Part shown: positions 40,079 to 49,495 of the stretch, piece after piece
Layout of the letters: each line of letters begins with the position of its first letter
Position numbering within the stretch: position 1 is the stretch's first letter
DNA from: Actinokineospora bangkokensis
GTDB lineage: Bacteria > Actinomycetota > Actinomycetes > Mycobacteriales > Pseudonocardiaceae
Direction: 5' to 3'
DNA length: 64,000 nt
NCBI RefSeq assembly: GCF_001940455.1
Contig: NZ_MKQR01000025.1
Location: 1 to 64,000 of the forward strand
The notes under the pieces: model-generated
What the model saw: only the letters and a program-made list of their open reading frames with translations
Told to the model about the DNA's origin: nothing
Databases searched by the model: none
Made by a program: the position numbers and the translations under genes

Positions 40079-40164
40079 CCATCCACAGCCCAACTTCACA
40101 TCTTCCGGCCCCGCCCGGCCCGCCGATAGCGTGAGAAACAGGGGTCCCCCTGGCCGGGGGACCC
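40079..40164 (+). repeat. composite repeat A, copy 3 (divergent core, perfect hairpin)
   Basis: CCATCCACA at 40079, core ATAGCGTGAGAAACA at 40126 (47 bases later). The hairpin GGGTCCCCC/GGGGGACCC is a perfect 9-bp stem, with changes on both arms relative to other copies. Confidence 0.8.
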
Positions 40165-40316
40165 GTGCGCCAGCTCGCGACGAGTACGCACCCCACCCAT
40201 CGCCGCCCCGCGCGTCAACGCGCACCGCCACGGCTTCGCCGCGTGAAGTAGCCGCGCCCGTGCCTGCGCACGCCCCTCGACGCCACCCTCGCCGCGCTCA
40301 TCCACATGCCGTCGAC

Positions 40317-40401
40317 TTATCCACAGGGGCGGCGCAACCCCTTCTAGAACGTCGCTGAGCAGCGGTAACGTTGAAAACAGGGGTCCCCTCGCCCGGGGGA
40401 C
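40317..40401 (+). repeat. composite repeat A, copy 4
   Basis: TTATCCACA at 40317, core GTAACGTTGAAAACA at 40365 (48 bases later), hairpin GTCCCC/GGGGAC ending at 40401. Confidence 0.85.
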
Positions 40402-40557
40402 GCCAGCGGGAGCGTGGGCTGGGTCGGGGGGTTAGGGGCGAGGGCAGCGAGGGAGGCGGGCGGTGCCGGGGAGGAGGGGTGGAGGTCGGGCGCCGGGAGC
40501 GGTCCCTCGTGACCGAGATCACCAGGTGGGCGGGTGCGACGCGCTGTGACCCGGTTG

Positions 40558-40586
40558 TTGCACCTCGGGTGAGGGGCGTCTACCCT
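40558..40586 (+). promoter_or_regulatory. rho promoter
   Basis: TTGCAC (40558-40563), a 17-base spacer, and TACCCT (40581-40586). Transcription from here gives a leader of about 300 bases before the rho GTG. Confidence 0.65.
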
Positions 40587-40629
40587 CGGGGGCGTTCAGT
40601 CACCGCGCGCACGGGCGCCCGGTATCGTG

Positions 40630-40649
40630 CCCGGGGGGTCTTCCCCGGG
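40630..40649 (+). promoter_or_regulatory. hairpin in the rho leader
   Basis: CCCGGGG pairs with CCCCGGG around GGTCTT, about 40 bases after the predicted transcription start. It could be part of rho autoregulation; this is inference from position. Confidence 0.4.
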
Positions 40650-40894
40650 TCGCATCATCTGCCGGAGCGCCGGCCCAGTCCTTCTCCAGAGGTCGGGGTC
40701 GGGACTCGCGGGTTCCCGACGACTGTGGTGACCAGATGCTCCCAGTTGGCAGCCGGGTCGTACGACTCGCGCGGCGCCTCGCCGATGTCGCGGCCGGGGT
40801 GGTCAACCGGAGGAGGCAGGCACCGTCCCGCACACCGCCGGACGGTGGTCCGCTGGTCCACGTTGGAGGCGGGGACCGGTCAGGAAGGACTTGT

Positions 40895-42883
40895 GTGAGC
40901 AATACCGATCTGTTGAGCAGCGACGCGGCTGAGGCGACCGCGGACAAGTCGAGCGCCGCGCCGAAGCGCCGGGCGGGCCTGTCCGGGATGGTGCTCGCCG
41001 ACCTCCGGGAGCTGGCCGGGCAGCTGGGCATCGCCAGCACCACCGGGATGCGCAAGGGAGACCTCATCGCTGCGATCAAGGAGCGGCAGGGCGGGGCGTC
41101 CGCCGCCCCCCAGCAGCTGCCGCTCAACGGCGAGGAGTCCCCGGCCAAGCCCAAGCGCGAGCCGCGCCGGTCCACCCGGGCCGCCGCCCCCGCGAAGGTG
41201 GCCGAGGCCGTCGCCGACGCCGCCGCGGTGGGCCGCGTCGCCGAGCCCGTCCAGGAGGCGCCCGCGGCCAGGGTCGAGGCGCCCGCGCAGGACGAGCGCC
41301 CCGACACCGACGACGCCCCGCGCCGCGAGACCCGGCGCCGCCGGGCGACCCGGCCCGCGGGGGGTGCCGACGGCGAGCAGCCCGAGCAGCGCGCCGCCCG
41401 CACCGACGAGCGCCAGGACCGCCCGCAGCGCGAGGCGCGCCGCGAGCGTGGCGAGCGCCCCGACCGCGGCGACCGGCAGGACCGCCAGGACCGGGGCGAC
41501 CGCTCCGACCGCGGCGAGCGCCAGGACCGGGGTGACCGGCAGGACCGCGGGGACCGCCAGGACCGGGGCGACCGGGGTGACCGCGGCCGTCCGCAGCAGC
41601 AGGACAACCGCTCCACCGGCCCGGACGACGATGACGACGACGAGCGCGGTGGCCGCCGCGGTCGCCGCTTCCGCGACCGGCGCCGCCGCGGTGGCCGCGT
41701 CGAGGGCGGCGGCGGGGCGCCGGACACCGAGGTGCGCGACGACGACGTGCTGCTGCCCGTCGCGGGCGTGCTCGACGTGCTGGAGAACTACGCCTTCGTG
41801 CGCACCTCCGGCTACCTCGCGGGCCCGAACGACGTCTACGTGTCGCTGTCGCTGGTGCGCAAGTACGGCCTGCGCCGCGGTGACGCCATCACCGGCCAGG
41901 TCAAGCAGCCGCGCGAGGGCGAGCAGCAGCGGCAGAAGTTCAACCCGCTGGTCCGGGTGGAGACGATCAACGGCCTGGAGCCGGACGCGGCCAAGAACCG
42001 CCCCGAGTTCACCAAGCTGACCCCGCTCTACCCGAACGAACGGCTGCGCCTGGAGACCGAGCCGCACATCCTCACCACCCGCGTCATCGACCTGGTGATG
42101 CCGGTCGGCAAGGGCCAGCGCGCGCTCATCGTGTCCCCGCCCAAGGCGGGCAAGACCTCGGTGCTCCAGTCGATCGCCAACGCGGTCACGACGAACAACC
42201 CCGAGGTCTACCTCATGGTGGTGCTCATCGACGAGCGCCCCGAGGAGGTCACCGACATGCAGCGCTCGGTGAAGGGCGAGGTCATCGCCTCGACCTTCGA
42301 CCGGCCGCCGTCGGACCACACCACGGTCGCCGAGCTGTCCATCGAGCGCGCCAAGCGCCTGGTGGAGATGGGGCACGACGTGGTCGTGCTGCTGGACTCG
42401 ATCACCCGGCTGGGCCGCGCCTACAACCTGGCCGCCCCCGCCTCGGGCCGCATCCTCTCCGGTGGTGTCGACTCGACCGCGCTGTTCCCGCCGAAGCGCT
42501 TCCTGGGCTCGGCGCGCAACATCGAGGGCGGCGGCTCGCTGACCATCTTCGCCACCGCGCTGGTGGAGACCGGGTCGGCCGGTGACACGGTGATCTTCGA
42601 GGAGTTCAAGGGCACCGGCAACGCCGAGCTCAAGCTCGACCGCAAGATCGCCGACAAGCGCACCTTCCCCGCGGTGGACGTCGACCAGTCCTCCACCCGC
42701 AAGGAGGAGCTGCTGCTCTCCCCCGACGAGCTGGCCGTCACGGTCAAGCTCCGCCGGGTCCTGCACGCCCTGGACGGCCAGGCCGCCATCGAGCTCCTGC
42801 TCGACCGGCTGCGCAAGTCCCGCACCAACATCGAGTTCCTGATGCAGGTGGCCAAGACCACCCCGTCGCAGAACGACGACTAG
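40895..42883 (+). CDS. rho: transcription termination factor Rho
   Basis: A 662-residue RNA-dependent helicase-translocase. The N-terminal Rho domain (residues 28-70) is followed by an insertion of about 200 residues rich in Arg, Asp and Gly, typical of actinobacterial Rho. The RNA-binding OSB domain holds LENYAFVRTSGYL. The ATPase core has PPKAGKTS (K420), ERPEEVTDMQ and LLDSITRLGRAYN. The GTG at 40895 follows GGAAGGA and begins the conserved region. Transcribed alone from a long leader and closed by a strong terminator. Confidence 0.97.
   Translation: MSNTDLLSSDAAEATADKSSAAPKRRAGLSGMVLADLRELAGQLGIASTTGMRKGDLIAAIKERQGGASAAPQQLPLNGEESPAKPKREPRRSTRAAAPAKVAEAVADAAAVGRVAEPVQEAPAARVEAPAQDERPDTDDAPRRETRRRRATRPAGGADGEQPEQRAARTDERQDRPQREARRERGERPDRGDRQDRQDRGDRSDRGERQDRGDRQDRGDRQDRGDRGDRGRPQQQDNRSTGPDDDDDDERGGRRGRRFRDRRRRGGRVEGGGGAPDTEVRDDDVLLPVAGVLDVLENYAFVRTSGYLAGPNDVYVSLSLVRKYGLRRGDAITGQVKQPREGEQQRQKFNPLVRVETINGLEPDAAKNRPEFTKLTPLYPNERLRLETEPHILTTRVIDLVMPVGKGQRALIVSPPKAGKTSVLQSIANAVTTNNPEVYLMVVLIDERPEEVTDMQRSVKGEVIASTFDRPPSDHTTVAELSIERAKRLVEMGHDVVVLLDSITRLGRAYNLAAPASGRILSGGVDSTALFPPKRFLGSARNIEGGGSLTIFATALVETGSAGDTVIFEEFKGTGNAELKLDRKIADKRTFPAVDVDQSSTRKEELLLSPDELAVTVKLRRVLHALDGQAAIELLLDRLRKSRTNIEFLMQVAKTTPSQNDD
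41455..41590 (+). repeat. tandem DRGDRQDR-type codon repeats inside rho
   Basis: Imperfect repeats of GACCGC/GGCGAC/CAGGAC codons give an alternating Asp-Arg-Gly/Gln tract, an intrinsically disordered RNA-binding insert. Length is likely to vary between strains. Confidence 0.7.
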
Positions 42884-42894
42884 GCGCACCCCCG

Positions 42895-42930
42895 CTGCGG
42901 CCCCCCACCGATCCCGGTGGGGGGCCGCAG
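42895..42930 (+). terminator. rho terminator
   Basis: Perfect 16-bp stem (CTGCGGCCCCCCACCG with its complement), ATCC loop, 11 bases after the rho stop. Confidence 0.85.
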
Positions 42931-42967
42931 TGCTTCCTGCTCCCCCAGCTGTCCACAGCCCTGCGAG

Positions 42968-43052
42968 CTGTCCACAGCCCGAGCGCGCGTCTTCCAGCTC
43001 GCGCTGAGCGTCGGTAGCGTTGAAAACAGGGGTCCCCTTGCCCGGGGTACCC
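42968..43052 (+). repeat. composite repeat A, copy 5
   Basis: CTGTCCACA at 42968, core GTAGCGTTGAAAACA at 43014 (46 bases later), hairpin as in copy 2, ending at 43052. A second CTGTCCACA lies just upstream at 42949. Confidence 0.85.
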
Positions 43053-43245
43053 GGGCGGCAGCGCGCCCGGAGATGGGGCGGGGATCGGTGCGGGACGGGG
43101 AGTGGCTGCGGGGTTGGGGCGGGTTCCGGGTCGGGTGGTGCGGGGCCGGACGGTGCGGTGCCTGGCTGGGCGCGGGGCTGGAGTGGGTGCACGGCCGGAA
43201 CGGGTGTGGCTGCGGGGTGGCCGAAGCGGAGTGGGCAGGTGCGGG

Positions 43246-43719
43246 TCAGGCGTTGACGCCGCGGGGGGTTCTGCTGGGGGTGGGGCGGGATTGGGTCGGG
43301 ATGACCACTGTGGACTCGGTGTCGGCCGGGCGGGGGGTGGGCCTGCGCAGCCTGCGGGCGACCCCCACCACGACGGCGAGCAGGGCGGGGGCGCCGAGGG
43401 CGAGGCCGACGGGTTGGGGGACCGCGACGGCGTCGGAGGCGAGGCCCGCGGTGAGCAGGAGCAGGGGGTAGGTCGCGGGGAGGACCAGGCGCTGCCTGCG
43501 GCCGCGCCAGTTGACCGAGGGGGCGAGGGCGGCGGCGATGGCCGCGGCGCCACCGCCGAGCCAGCTGGAGAGGGTGACGGGCCAGGTGGCGTCGAGCAGG
43601 AGGCCACCGGCGGCGGTGAGGGCGAGGACGGCGGCGGCGAACAGCAGCGGCAGGACCAGCCACGCCGCCACCGAGAGGGGTCTGCCCACGCCGCACAGCA
43701 CCGGACCAGTGTCGATCAC
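43246..43719 (-). CDS. multi-pass membrane protein, unknown
   Basis: A 157-residue protein with about four transmembrane helices ([65 protein letters not shown]) and a basic Ser/Thr/Pro tail. It lies alone on the minus strand between rho and rpmE. No family recognised. Hydrophobic pattern and codon-position GC support a real gene. Confidence 0.6.
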   Translation of the reverse strand: MIDTGPVLCGVGRPLSVAAWLVLPLLFAAAVLALTAAGGLLLDATWPVTLSSWLGGGAAAIAAALAPSVNWRGRRQRLVLPATYPLLLLTAGLASDAVAVPQPVGLALGAPALLAVVVGVARRLRRPTPRPADTESTVVIPTQSRPTPSRTPRGVNA

Positions 43720-43831
43720 CCGCAGCGGGTGGTGGGGCGCCGTCTGCGAGCGGGCGCAGGGGGCGGTGGGACGCCGTTATGGTTCGGTGAGCGGTCGGAA
43801 TACTGCATCGACCAGGCGTGTTGAACGAGCT

Positions 43832-43851
43832 GTCTGCCGGATCTGGCAGAC
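43832..43851 (+). promoter_or_regulatory. hairpin in the rpmE upstream region
   Basis: GTCTGCC pairs with GGCAGAC around GGATCT, 76 bases before the rpmE start. It could be an operator or a leader hairpin. Confidence 0.35.
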
Positions 43852-43927
43852 TGTCAGGTCGAGCCAGGCACCGGTTCACCCCAGCACGACCCGGGGACCC
43901 GGCGGCCACTCCAGAGAGGCGACCACC

Positions 43928-44140
43928 GTGCGCACTGCGATCCACCCCGACTACGCCGCGACCACCGTCACCTGCGGCTGCGGGAACACCTTCACCACGG
44001 GCAGCACCCGCAACCCCGGGTTCACCGTCGACGTCTGCTCCGCCTGCCACCCGTTCTACACGGGCAAGCAGAAGGTCCTGGACACCGGTGGCCGCATCGC
44101 CCGCTTCGAGGCGCGCTACGGCAAGCGCGCCGCCCGCTAG
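43928..44140 (+). CDS. rpmE: 50S ribosomal protein L31, zinc-binding form
   Basis: A 70-residue L31 with all four zinc cysteines C16, C18, C37 and C40 (TCGCG and [13 protein letters not shown]). This C+ form is the one replaced by the zinc-free paralogue under zinc starvation. The GTG at 43928 follows AGAGAGG and precedes the typical VRTAIHPDY. Upstream of prfA, as in other actinobacteria. Confidence 0.95.
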   Translation: MRTAIHPDYAATTVTCGCGNTFTTGSTRNPGFTVDVCSACHPFYTGKQKVLDTGGRIARFEARYGKRAAR

Positions 44141-44218
44141 CCCCGTGCACGGCGCCCGACCCCACCCGGGGCGGGCGCCGTCGCCGTGTTCCGACCCCGA
44201 CGAGCAGAAGGACCGCAG

Positions 44219-45298
44219 GTGGACTCCCCCGCACTCACCGAGCTGGTGGCCGAGTACGGCGAGCTGGAGCAGGACCTCGCCGACCCCGCCGTGCACGCCG
44301 ACCAGGCCAGGGCGCGCAAGCTCGGGCGGCGCTACGCCGAGCTGACCCCCGTGGTCAAGGTGCTGCGCGAGCTGGAGTCGACCCGCGCGGACCTGGGCGC
44401 GGCCGAGGAGCTGGCGCCGGAGGACCCCGCCTTCGCCGAGGAGGCCGCCGCGCTGCGCGAGCGGATCCCCGCGCTGGAGTCCAAGCTCACCGAGCTGCTG
44501 CTGCCCCGCGACCCGCACGACGGCGACGACGTGGTGCTGGAGGTCAAGTCCGGCGAGGGCGGCGAGGAGTCCGCGCTGTTCGCGGGCGACCTGCTGCGGA
44601 TGTACCTGCGCTACGCCGAGCGGCACGGCTGGAGCACCGAGGTGCTCGACGGCACCGAGTCCGACCTGGGCGGCTACAAGGACGTCACCGTCGTGATCAA
44701 GAGCCGCGGCAGCGACCCCGACGGGGTGTGGGCGCGGCTGAAGTTCGAGGGCGGGGTGCACCGGGTGCAGCGGGTGCCCGCCACCGAGTCGCAGGGCCGC
44801 ATCCACACCTCCGCCGCGGGCGTGCTGGTGTACCCGGAGGCCGAGGACGCCGCGGACTTCGAGGAGATCCCGGACAAGGACCTGCGCATCGACGTCTACC
44901 GGTCCTCGGGCAAGGGCGGGCAGAGCGTCAACACCACCGACTCCGCCGTGCGCATCACCCACCTGCCCACCGGCATCGTGGTGTCCTGCCAGAACGAGCG
45001 CTCCCAGTTGCAGAACAAGGCGCGGGCCATGCAGGTGCTGCGCTCCCGGCTGGCCGCCGCGGCCGAGGAGGAGGCCGCCAAGCAGGCCTCCGACGCCCGG
45101 CGCAGCCAGGTCCGCACGGTCGACCGCTCCGAGCGCGTGCGCACCTACAACTTCCCGGAGAACCGCATCTCCGACCACCGCGTCGGCTACAAGGCGCACA
45201 ACCTGGAGTCCGTGCTCGACGGTGACCTCGACGGCGTGCTCGACGCCCTGGCCTCGGCCGACCGGGCCGAGCGGCTCGCGGCGCACAGCAGCGGGTGA
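44219..45298 (+). CDS. prfA: peptide chain release factor 1
   Basis: A 359-residue RF1 reading UAA and UAG. The GGQ tripeptide is at 233-235 ([13 protein letters not shown]). The GTG at 44219, eight bases after AGAAGGA, matches the family N-terminus; a frame extension to 44186 is not needed. Followed by its methylase gene prmC 12 bases later. Confidence 0.96.
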   Translation: MDSPALTELVAEYGELEQDLADPAVHADQARARKLGRRYAELTPVVKVLRELESTRADLGAAEELAPEDPAFAEEAAALRERIPALESKLTELLLPRDPHDGDDVVLEVKSGEGGEESALFAGDLLRMYLRYAERHGWSTEVLDGTESDLGGYKDVTVVIKSRGSDPDGVWARLKFEGGVHRVQRVPATESQGRIHTSAAGVLVYPEAEDAADFEEIPDKDLRIDVYRSSGKGGQSVNTTDSAVRITHLPTGIVVSCQNERSQLQNKARAMQVLRSRLAAAAEEEAAKQASDARRSQVRTVDRSERVRTYNFPENRISDHRVGYKAHNLESVLDGDLDGVLDALASADRAERLAAHSSG

Positions 45299-45310
45299 GA
45301 GGCTGACCCG

Positions 45311-46171
45311 GTGACCAGGCAACCCCTGCGGCTGGCCGTCGCCGAGGCCGAGCGCGCCCTCGCGGCGGCCGGTGTGGACACCCCCAGGGTGGACGCCGAG
45401 CTGCTGGCCGCCCACGTCCTCGGCGTGCCCCGCGGTAAGCTGCTGATGGTGCCGCTGGTGGACCACGAGGTGGTGGCCGCGCTGGGCGCGCTGGTGGCCC
45501 GCCGGGCCGCCAGGGAGCCGTTGCAGCACCTGACCGGGACCGCCCCGCTGGGCGACCTGGACCTGGCCGTCGGCCCTGGTGTGTTCGTCCCCCGCCCGGA
45601 GACCGAGCTGCTCCTGCGGTGGGGACTGGAAGCGCTGGGGGGTGTCAGCGCACCAGTGGTGGTCGACCTGTGCACGGGCACGGGTGCTCTGGCCCTCGGC
45701 GTGGCGCACGCCCGGCCGGACGCGACCGTCCACGCGGTGGAGAAGGACCCGGCGGCGCTGGCCTGGGCCCGCCGCAACGTCGACGCGCTCGCGGCGGCGG
45801 GCGGCGCCCCGGTCCGCCTGCACGCGGCGGACGTGACGGCCCCCGACCCCCTGCCCGACCTCGACGGGCGGGTGGACCTGGTCCTGAGCAACCCGCCGTA
45901 CGTGCCCGAGGGCACGCCGGTCTCCCCGGAGGTCGCCGCGGACCCCCACCACGCCGTCTTCGCGGGCGCGGACGGCCTGGCGGTGATCAGGTCCCTGGTG
46001 GACCTGACGGCCTGCCTGCTCCGCCCGGGGGGCGCGGTGGCCGTCGAGCACGACGACACCCACGGCGAGTCCGTCCCGGCCCTGTTCGCCGCCCGCACCC
46101 TGTTCGCGGACGTCGCGCTGCACCGGGACCTGGCGGGCAGGCCGCGCTTCACCACCGCCCGCCGCACCTGA
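45311..46171 (+). CDS. prmC: release factor glutamine methyltransferase
   Basis: A 286-residue SAM methyltransferase that modifies the GGQ glutamine of RF1/RF2. Helical N-terminal domain with PLQHLTG, then FVPRPETELLL, the SAM loop DLCTGTGALAL and the catalytic N194-P-P-Y197. GTG start. Co-transcribed with prfA. Confidence 0.95.
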   Translation: MTRQPLRLAVAEAERALAAAGVDTPRVDAELLAAHVLGVPRGKLLMVPLVDHEVVAALGALVARRAAREPLQHLTGTAPLGDLDLAVGPGVFVPRPETELLLRWGLEALGGVSAPVVVDLCTGTGALALGVAHARPDATVHAVEKDPAALAWARRNVDALAAAGGAPVRLHAADVTAPDPLPDLDGRVDLVLSNPPYVPEGTPVSPEVAADPHHAVFAGADGLAVIRSLVDLTACLLRPGGAVAVEHDDTHGESVPALFAARTLFADVALHRDLAGRPRFTTARRT

Positions 46172-46223
46172 GGCCGCCCGTCCGCGGGTGGGCAGGGGTG
46201 GTGGGCGCGCTTAGGGTGAGCGG

Positions 46224-48035
46224 GTGACCCGACAGCCGCGGCTCGACGACCTGCTGATCACCGTGGCGGGCACGTCCGTCCTGATCACCACCGCCGACCG
46301 CCGGGTCGGAGGGGGTGCCACCGGGGTGCTGCACGGCGACCGGCGGGTGCTCTCGCGCATCGACGTCGAGTGCCCTGGGCAGGTCGAAACCCGTCGATCC
46401 CTCACCCCCACTTCCCTGGTCGAGGACATCACCGTGACCGGCGGCGCGGGCTCGCGCCTCCGGGTCGTGCTCGCCTCCGACCTCGCCGGGGTCGAGGACA
46501 TCAAGTCCGGTGCGGAACCGGTGTCCGTCGACCCCTCTCCCCCGCTCCAGTGGGCGGCGGGCGGGATCGGCTGCGTGGTCACCGCCCCCGGTGCCCGCGT
46601 CGAGGGTTCCAGCCTCGTCTGGGACATCGGTGAACAGCACTTCACCGCGCGGTGGTCAGCGACCTTCCACGACGCTAGCGGTCTGCACCACTCGGCGGGG
46701 AAAGTTGTCCACAGCCCCACGACCAGCCACCCCAGGCTGTCCACGGTGGTCACCCGCGGCGTCGACGACCTCAACGCGCTGGCGCTCTCCGACGGCGAGA
46801 ACGCCTTCGCCGCGGCGGGCGCCCCCTGGTACCTGACGCTGTTCGGCCGCGACAGCATCTGGGCCGCCCGGCTCGCCCTGCCGGTGTCGCTCGACCTGGC
46901 CGCGGGCACGCTGCGCGCGCTCGCCAGGCTGCAGGGCCGCGAGCACGACCCCGCGACCGCCGAGGAGCCCGGCAAGATCCCGCACGAGCTGCGGCGCGGC
47001 CCCTTCGAGCTCGACGGCATGCGCCTGCCCGCGCTCTACTACGGCACCGTCGACGCCACCCCGCTGTGGGCCTGCCTGCTGCACGACGCCTGGCGAGCCG
47101 GGCTCCCCGACGACCAGGTGCGCGAGCTGCTGCCCGCGCTCAAGGCGGCGCTGGCCTGGACCGCGGGCCACGACACGTTCCTGCGCTACGTCGACCGGAC
47201 GGGCACCGGCCTGGCCAACCAGGGCTGGAAGGACTCCCCCGACGCCGTCCGCTTCCCCGACGGCACCCGCGCCGCGGCGCCGATCGCGCTGTGCGAGGTC
47301 CAGTCGTACGCGCACGAGGCGCTGACCAGGGGCGCCGACCTGCTCGACGCCTTCGGCGAGCCGGACCCGTCGCTGCGCGAGCGCGCCGCCCGGCTGCGCG
47401 CGGACTTCCGGGCGGCGTTCTGGGTGGACGGCTTCCCCGCGCTGGCCGTCGACGGCACCGGGCGCCCGGTCGGGCAGGTGACGAGCAACGCGGGCCACCT
47501 GGTGGGCACGGGCCTGCTCACCCGGGAGGAGGAGGCGCTCGTGGTCGCCCGCCTGCGCCGACCGGACCTGCTCGGGCCGTTCGGCCTGCGCACCCTGTCG
47601 ACCGGCTCGGCCGTCCACGACCCGCTGAGCTACCACTGCGGGTCCACCTGGCCGCACGACACGGCGATCACCGCCCGCGCGCTGGCGGCGGACTTCCCCG
47701 AGGAGGCCGCCGACATCGCCCTGCGGCTGCTGGCCGCGGCGGACCGGGACGGGGAGCTGCCGGAGCTGCTCGGCGGCCAGGTCACCCGCACGCCCTACCC
47801 GTCCTCCTGCCACCCGCAGGCCTGGTCGGCGGCGGCGGGGGTCAGCGTCCTGTGGCGGCTGCTCGGCCTGGAGGTCGACGTGCCCGCGCGCGTGCTGCGG
47901 GTGCGGCCACCCCGCCCGCTGCCCCTCGGCCCGTTCGAGGCAGCGGGGATCCGGCTGGCGGGCGGCGAGCTGTCCGTCCGCGTCGGGGACTCGGTCGAGG
48001 TCGACGCGCCCGCGGGGTTCGAGGTGCGGACCTGA
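46224..48035 (+). CDS. amylo-alpha-1,6-glucosidase / glycogen-debranching-like protein
   Basis: A 603-residue protein. Residues 1-180 resemble the beta-rich N-terminal domain of bacterial debranching-like enzymes (STVVTRGVDDLNAL). Residues 195-520 form an (alpha/alpha)6 barrel with GAPWYLTLFGRDS, NQGWKDSPDA and HCGSTWPHDT, carrying candidate Asp/Glu acids. It likely acts on oligosaccharides in the cytosol; no signal peptide. Its neighbour is the sugar-transport ATPase gene msiK. The precise substrate is unknown. GTG start. Confidence 0.8.
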   Translation: MTRQPRLDDLLITVAGTSVLITTADRRVGGGATGVLHGDRRVLSRIDVECPGQVETRRSLTPTSLVEDITVTGGAGSRLRVVLASDLAGVEDIKSGAEPVSVDPSPPLQWAAGGIGCVVTAPGARVEGSSLVWDIGEQHFTARWSATFHDASGLHHSAGKVVHSPTTSHPRLSTVVTRGVDDLNALALSDGENAFAAAGAPWYLTLFGRDSIWAARLALPVSLDLAAGTLRALARLQGREHDPATAEEPGKIPHELRRGPFELDGMRLPALYYGTVDATPLWACLLHDAWRAGLPDDQVRELLPALKAALAWTAGHDTFLRYVDRTGTGLANQGWKDSPDAVRFPDGTRAAAPIALCEVQSYAHEALTRGADLLDAFGEPDPSLRERAARLRADFRAAFWVDGFPALAVDGTGRPVGQVTSNAGHLVGTGLLTREEEALVVARLRRPDLLGPFGLRTLSTGSAVHDPLSYHCGSTWPHDTAITARALAADFPEEAADIALRLLAAADRDGELPELLGGQVTRTPYPSSCHPQAWSAAAGVSVLWRLLGLEVDVPARVLRVRPPRPLPLGPFEAAGIRLAGGELSVRVGDSVEVDAPAGFEVRT

Positions 48036-48059
48036 TCCTTCACGGGCCCCGGACGCGAA

Positions 48060-48101
48060 ACGCCGCCCTGGTCACCGGGGTGGTGGTGGCCAGGGCGGCG
48101 T
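48060..48101. terminator. bidirectional terminator between the glycosidase and msiK
   Basis: ACGCCGCCCTGG pairs with CCAGGGCGGCGT (12 bp) between two converging genes, 14 bases from the end of msiK. Confidence 0.75.
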
Positions 48102-48114
48102 GGCGCGGGAGGGG

Positions 48115-49215
48115 TCAGGCGACGCGCTCGCCGGTCTCCGGGTGGAACAGGTGCAGCTCCTCGGCGTCGCGGACGGTGACGGTGACGGTCTGCGCCAGGG
48201 CGGGCGGTGTGCGGCCGTCGACGCGCATGACCAGGCGGTCGGCGGAGTCGGAGCCCTCGATGGTGCCGTGGACCAGCGCGTCGGCGCCCAGCTCCTCGAC
48301 CAGCTCGACCACCAGGCCGAAGCCGCCCGCGGTGCCGGTGGGGGCCAGGGCCAGCGACTCGGGGCGGACGCCGACGGTGACGGTGTCCAGGTTCGCGCCG
48401 CGGACCGCGGTGTTGAGCTCGCGGGGCAGGGCGATGTCCAGGCCGCCGAGGCGGACGCCCTCGGCGGTGACCGGGGCGGCCTGCAGGTTCATGGCGGGGG
48501 AGCCGATGAACCCGGCGACGAAGGCGTTGGCGGGCCGGTCGTAGAGGGCGCGGGGGGTGTCGCACTGCTGGAGCAGGCCGTCCTTGAGCACCGCGACCCG
48601 GTGCCCCATCGTCATCGCCTCGACCTGGTCGTGGGTGACGTAGATCGTGGTCGTGCCCAACCGCCGCTGCAGGGCGGCGATGTTGGCGCGGGTCTCCACC
48701 CGCAGCTTCGCATCGAGGTTCGACAGCGGCTCGTCCATGAGGAACACCGCCGGGTCGCGCACGATGGCCCGGCCCATCGCCACCCGCTGCCGCTGACCAC
48801 CCGAGAGCGCCTTGGGCTTGCGGTCGAGGTACTTGGTGAGGTCGAGCAGGCGGGCGGCCTCCTGGACCTTCTGGTCGATCTCGGACTTGGGCAGCTTCTG
48901 CAGCTTGAGCGCGAAGCCCATGTTCTGCGCGACCGTCATGTGCGGGTAGAGCGCGTACGACTGGAACACCATCGCGATGTCGCGCCCCTTGGGCGGGACG
49001 TTGGTGACGTCGCGGTCACCGATGCGGATCGCGCCCTCGTTGACGTCCTCCAGGCCCGCCAGCATCCGCAGCGCGGTCGACTTGCCCGACCCCGAGGGCC
49101 CCACGAGCACGAGGAACTCGCCGTCCTCGACCTCCAGGTCCAGCCCGTCCACCGCGCGCACCGGCGGCGACCCGGGGTAGACCCTCGACGCTGCCTCATA
49201 ACGGACCTCGGCCAC
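48115..49215 (-). CDS. msiK: ABC transporter ATPase for multiple sugar systems
   Basis: A 366-residue ATPase of the MalK/UgpC/MsiK group. Walker A GPSGSGKST, Q-loop FQSYALYPH, signature LSGGQRQRVAMGR, Walker B FLMDEPLSNLDA, H-loop TIYVTHDQ, then a C-terminal TOBE/OB domain (VGVRPESLAL). The gene stands alone, as msiK does in Streptomyces, where one ATPase energises several sugar importers. The GTG at 49215 follows GGAGGCGAGG; upstream frame extension has no homology. Confidence 0.9.
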   Translation of the reverse strand: MAEVRYEAASRVYPGSPPVRAVDGLDLEVEDGEFLVLVGPSGSGKSTALRMLAGLEDVNEGAIRIGDRDVTNVPPKGRDIAMVFQSYALYPHMTVAQNMGFALKLQKLPKSEIDQKVQEAARLLDLTKYLDRKPKALSGGQRQRVAMGRAIVRDPAVFLMDEPLSNLDAKLRVETRANIAALQRRLGTTTIYVTHDQVEAMTMGHRVAVLKDGLLQQCDTPRALYDRPANAFVAGFIGSPAMNLQAAPVTAEGVRLGGLDIALPRELNTAVRGANLDTVTVGVRPESLALAPTGTAGGFGLVVELVEELGADALVHGTIEGSDSADRLVMRVDGRTPPALAQTVTVTVRDAEELHLFHPETGERVA

Positions 49216-49495
49216 GTTGCCTCGCCTCCAAGTGATAAGCGCCACCCGCATCCAACGCCGGCCGCGAGCCCACAGGATGCCCCAGGTCACACCTCATCCA
49301 CCAGAGCCGCCCGCGCCTGCCCGGGCGCAAACGGGCACCCGCTGTGCCCGGGGCGGGCAGCCGCCCGCCCGGACCCGGCCCAACCGCGCACAACCCGGTC
49401 ACCCGCCGGGGCCGAAACGGGCACGGGACCGGGTGCCGGGGGCGTGCGCAACCCGGTTGTGGGGATGCGCTAGTCTTCTCAGCACAGAGCGACGG

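Larger units (their letters stand above)
39641..40325. other. cluster of DnaA-box-like sites
   Basis: Within 685 bases: TTGTCCACA at 39641, 39791 and 40037, its reverse complement TGTGGACAA at 40056, and TTATCCACA at 40317. Near-matches occur at 39665, 40079 and 40298. The 40037/40056 pair is an inverted repeat with ten bases between. Three of the sites open repeat A copies. No dnaA or dnaN gene is nearby, so this is not an obvious oriC. Confidence 0.6.
42884..43245. other. 362-bp intergenic region after rho
   Basis: Holds the rho terminator, two CTGTCCACA sites (42949 and 42968) and repeat A copy 5. The remainder is GC-rich with no supported gene. Confidence 0.75.

Noticed and set aside
39066-40894. 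Protein genes in the thrB-rho gap
   Set aside because: Several frames of 60-300 codons exist, but they cross the repeat A copies, have no ribosome-binding site or domain, and share residues only because the DNA repeat is shared.
41455-41590. Tandem repeats in rho as a mobile or CRISPR-like array
   Set aside because: They are in-frame codon repeats encoding the Arg/Asp/Gly-rich insert normal for actinobacterial Rho.
40880-46123. Minus-strand frame of about 1,750 codons across rho, rpmE, prfA and prmC
   Set aside because: It is antisense to four well-supported genes and includes repeat A copy 5; its translation is compositionally biased with no domain.
46707-46716. TTGTCCACA-like site inside the glycosidase gene
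   Set aside because: It lies within coding sequence (Val-Val-His-Ser codons) and has no repeat A core at 46-48 bases, so it is probably chance.
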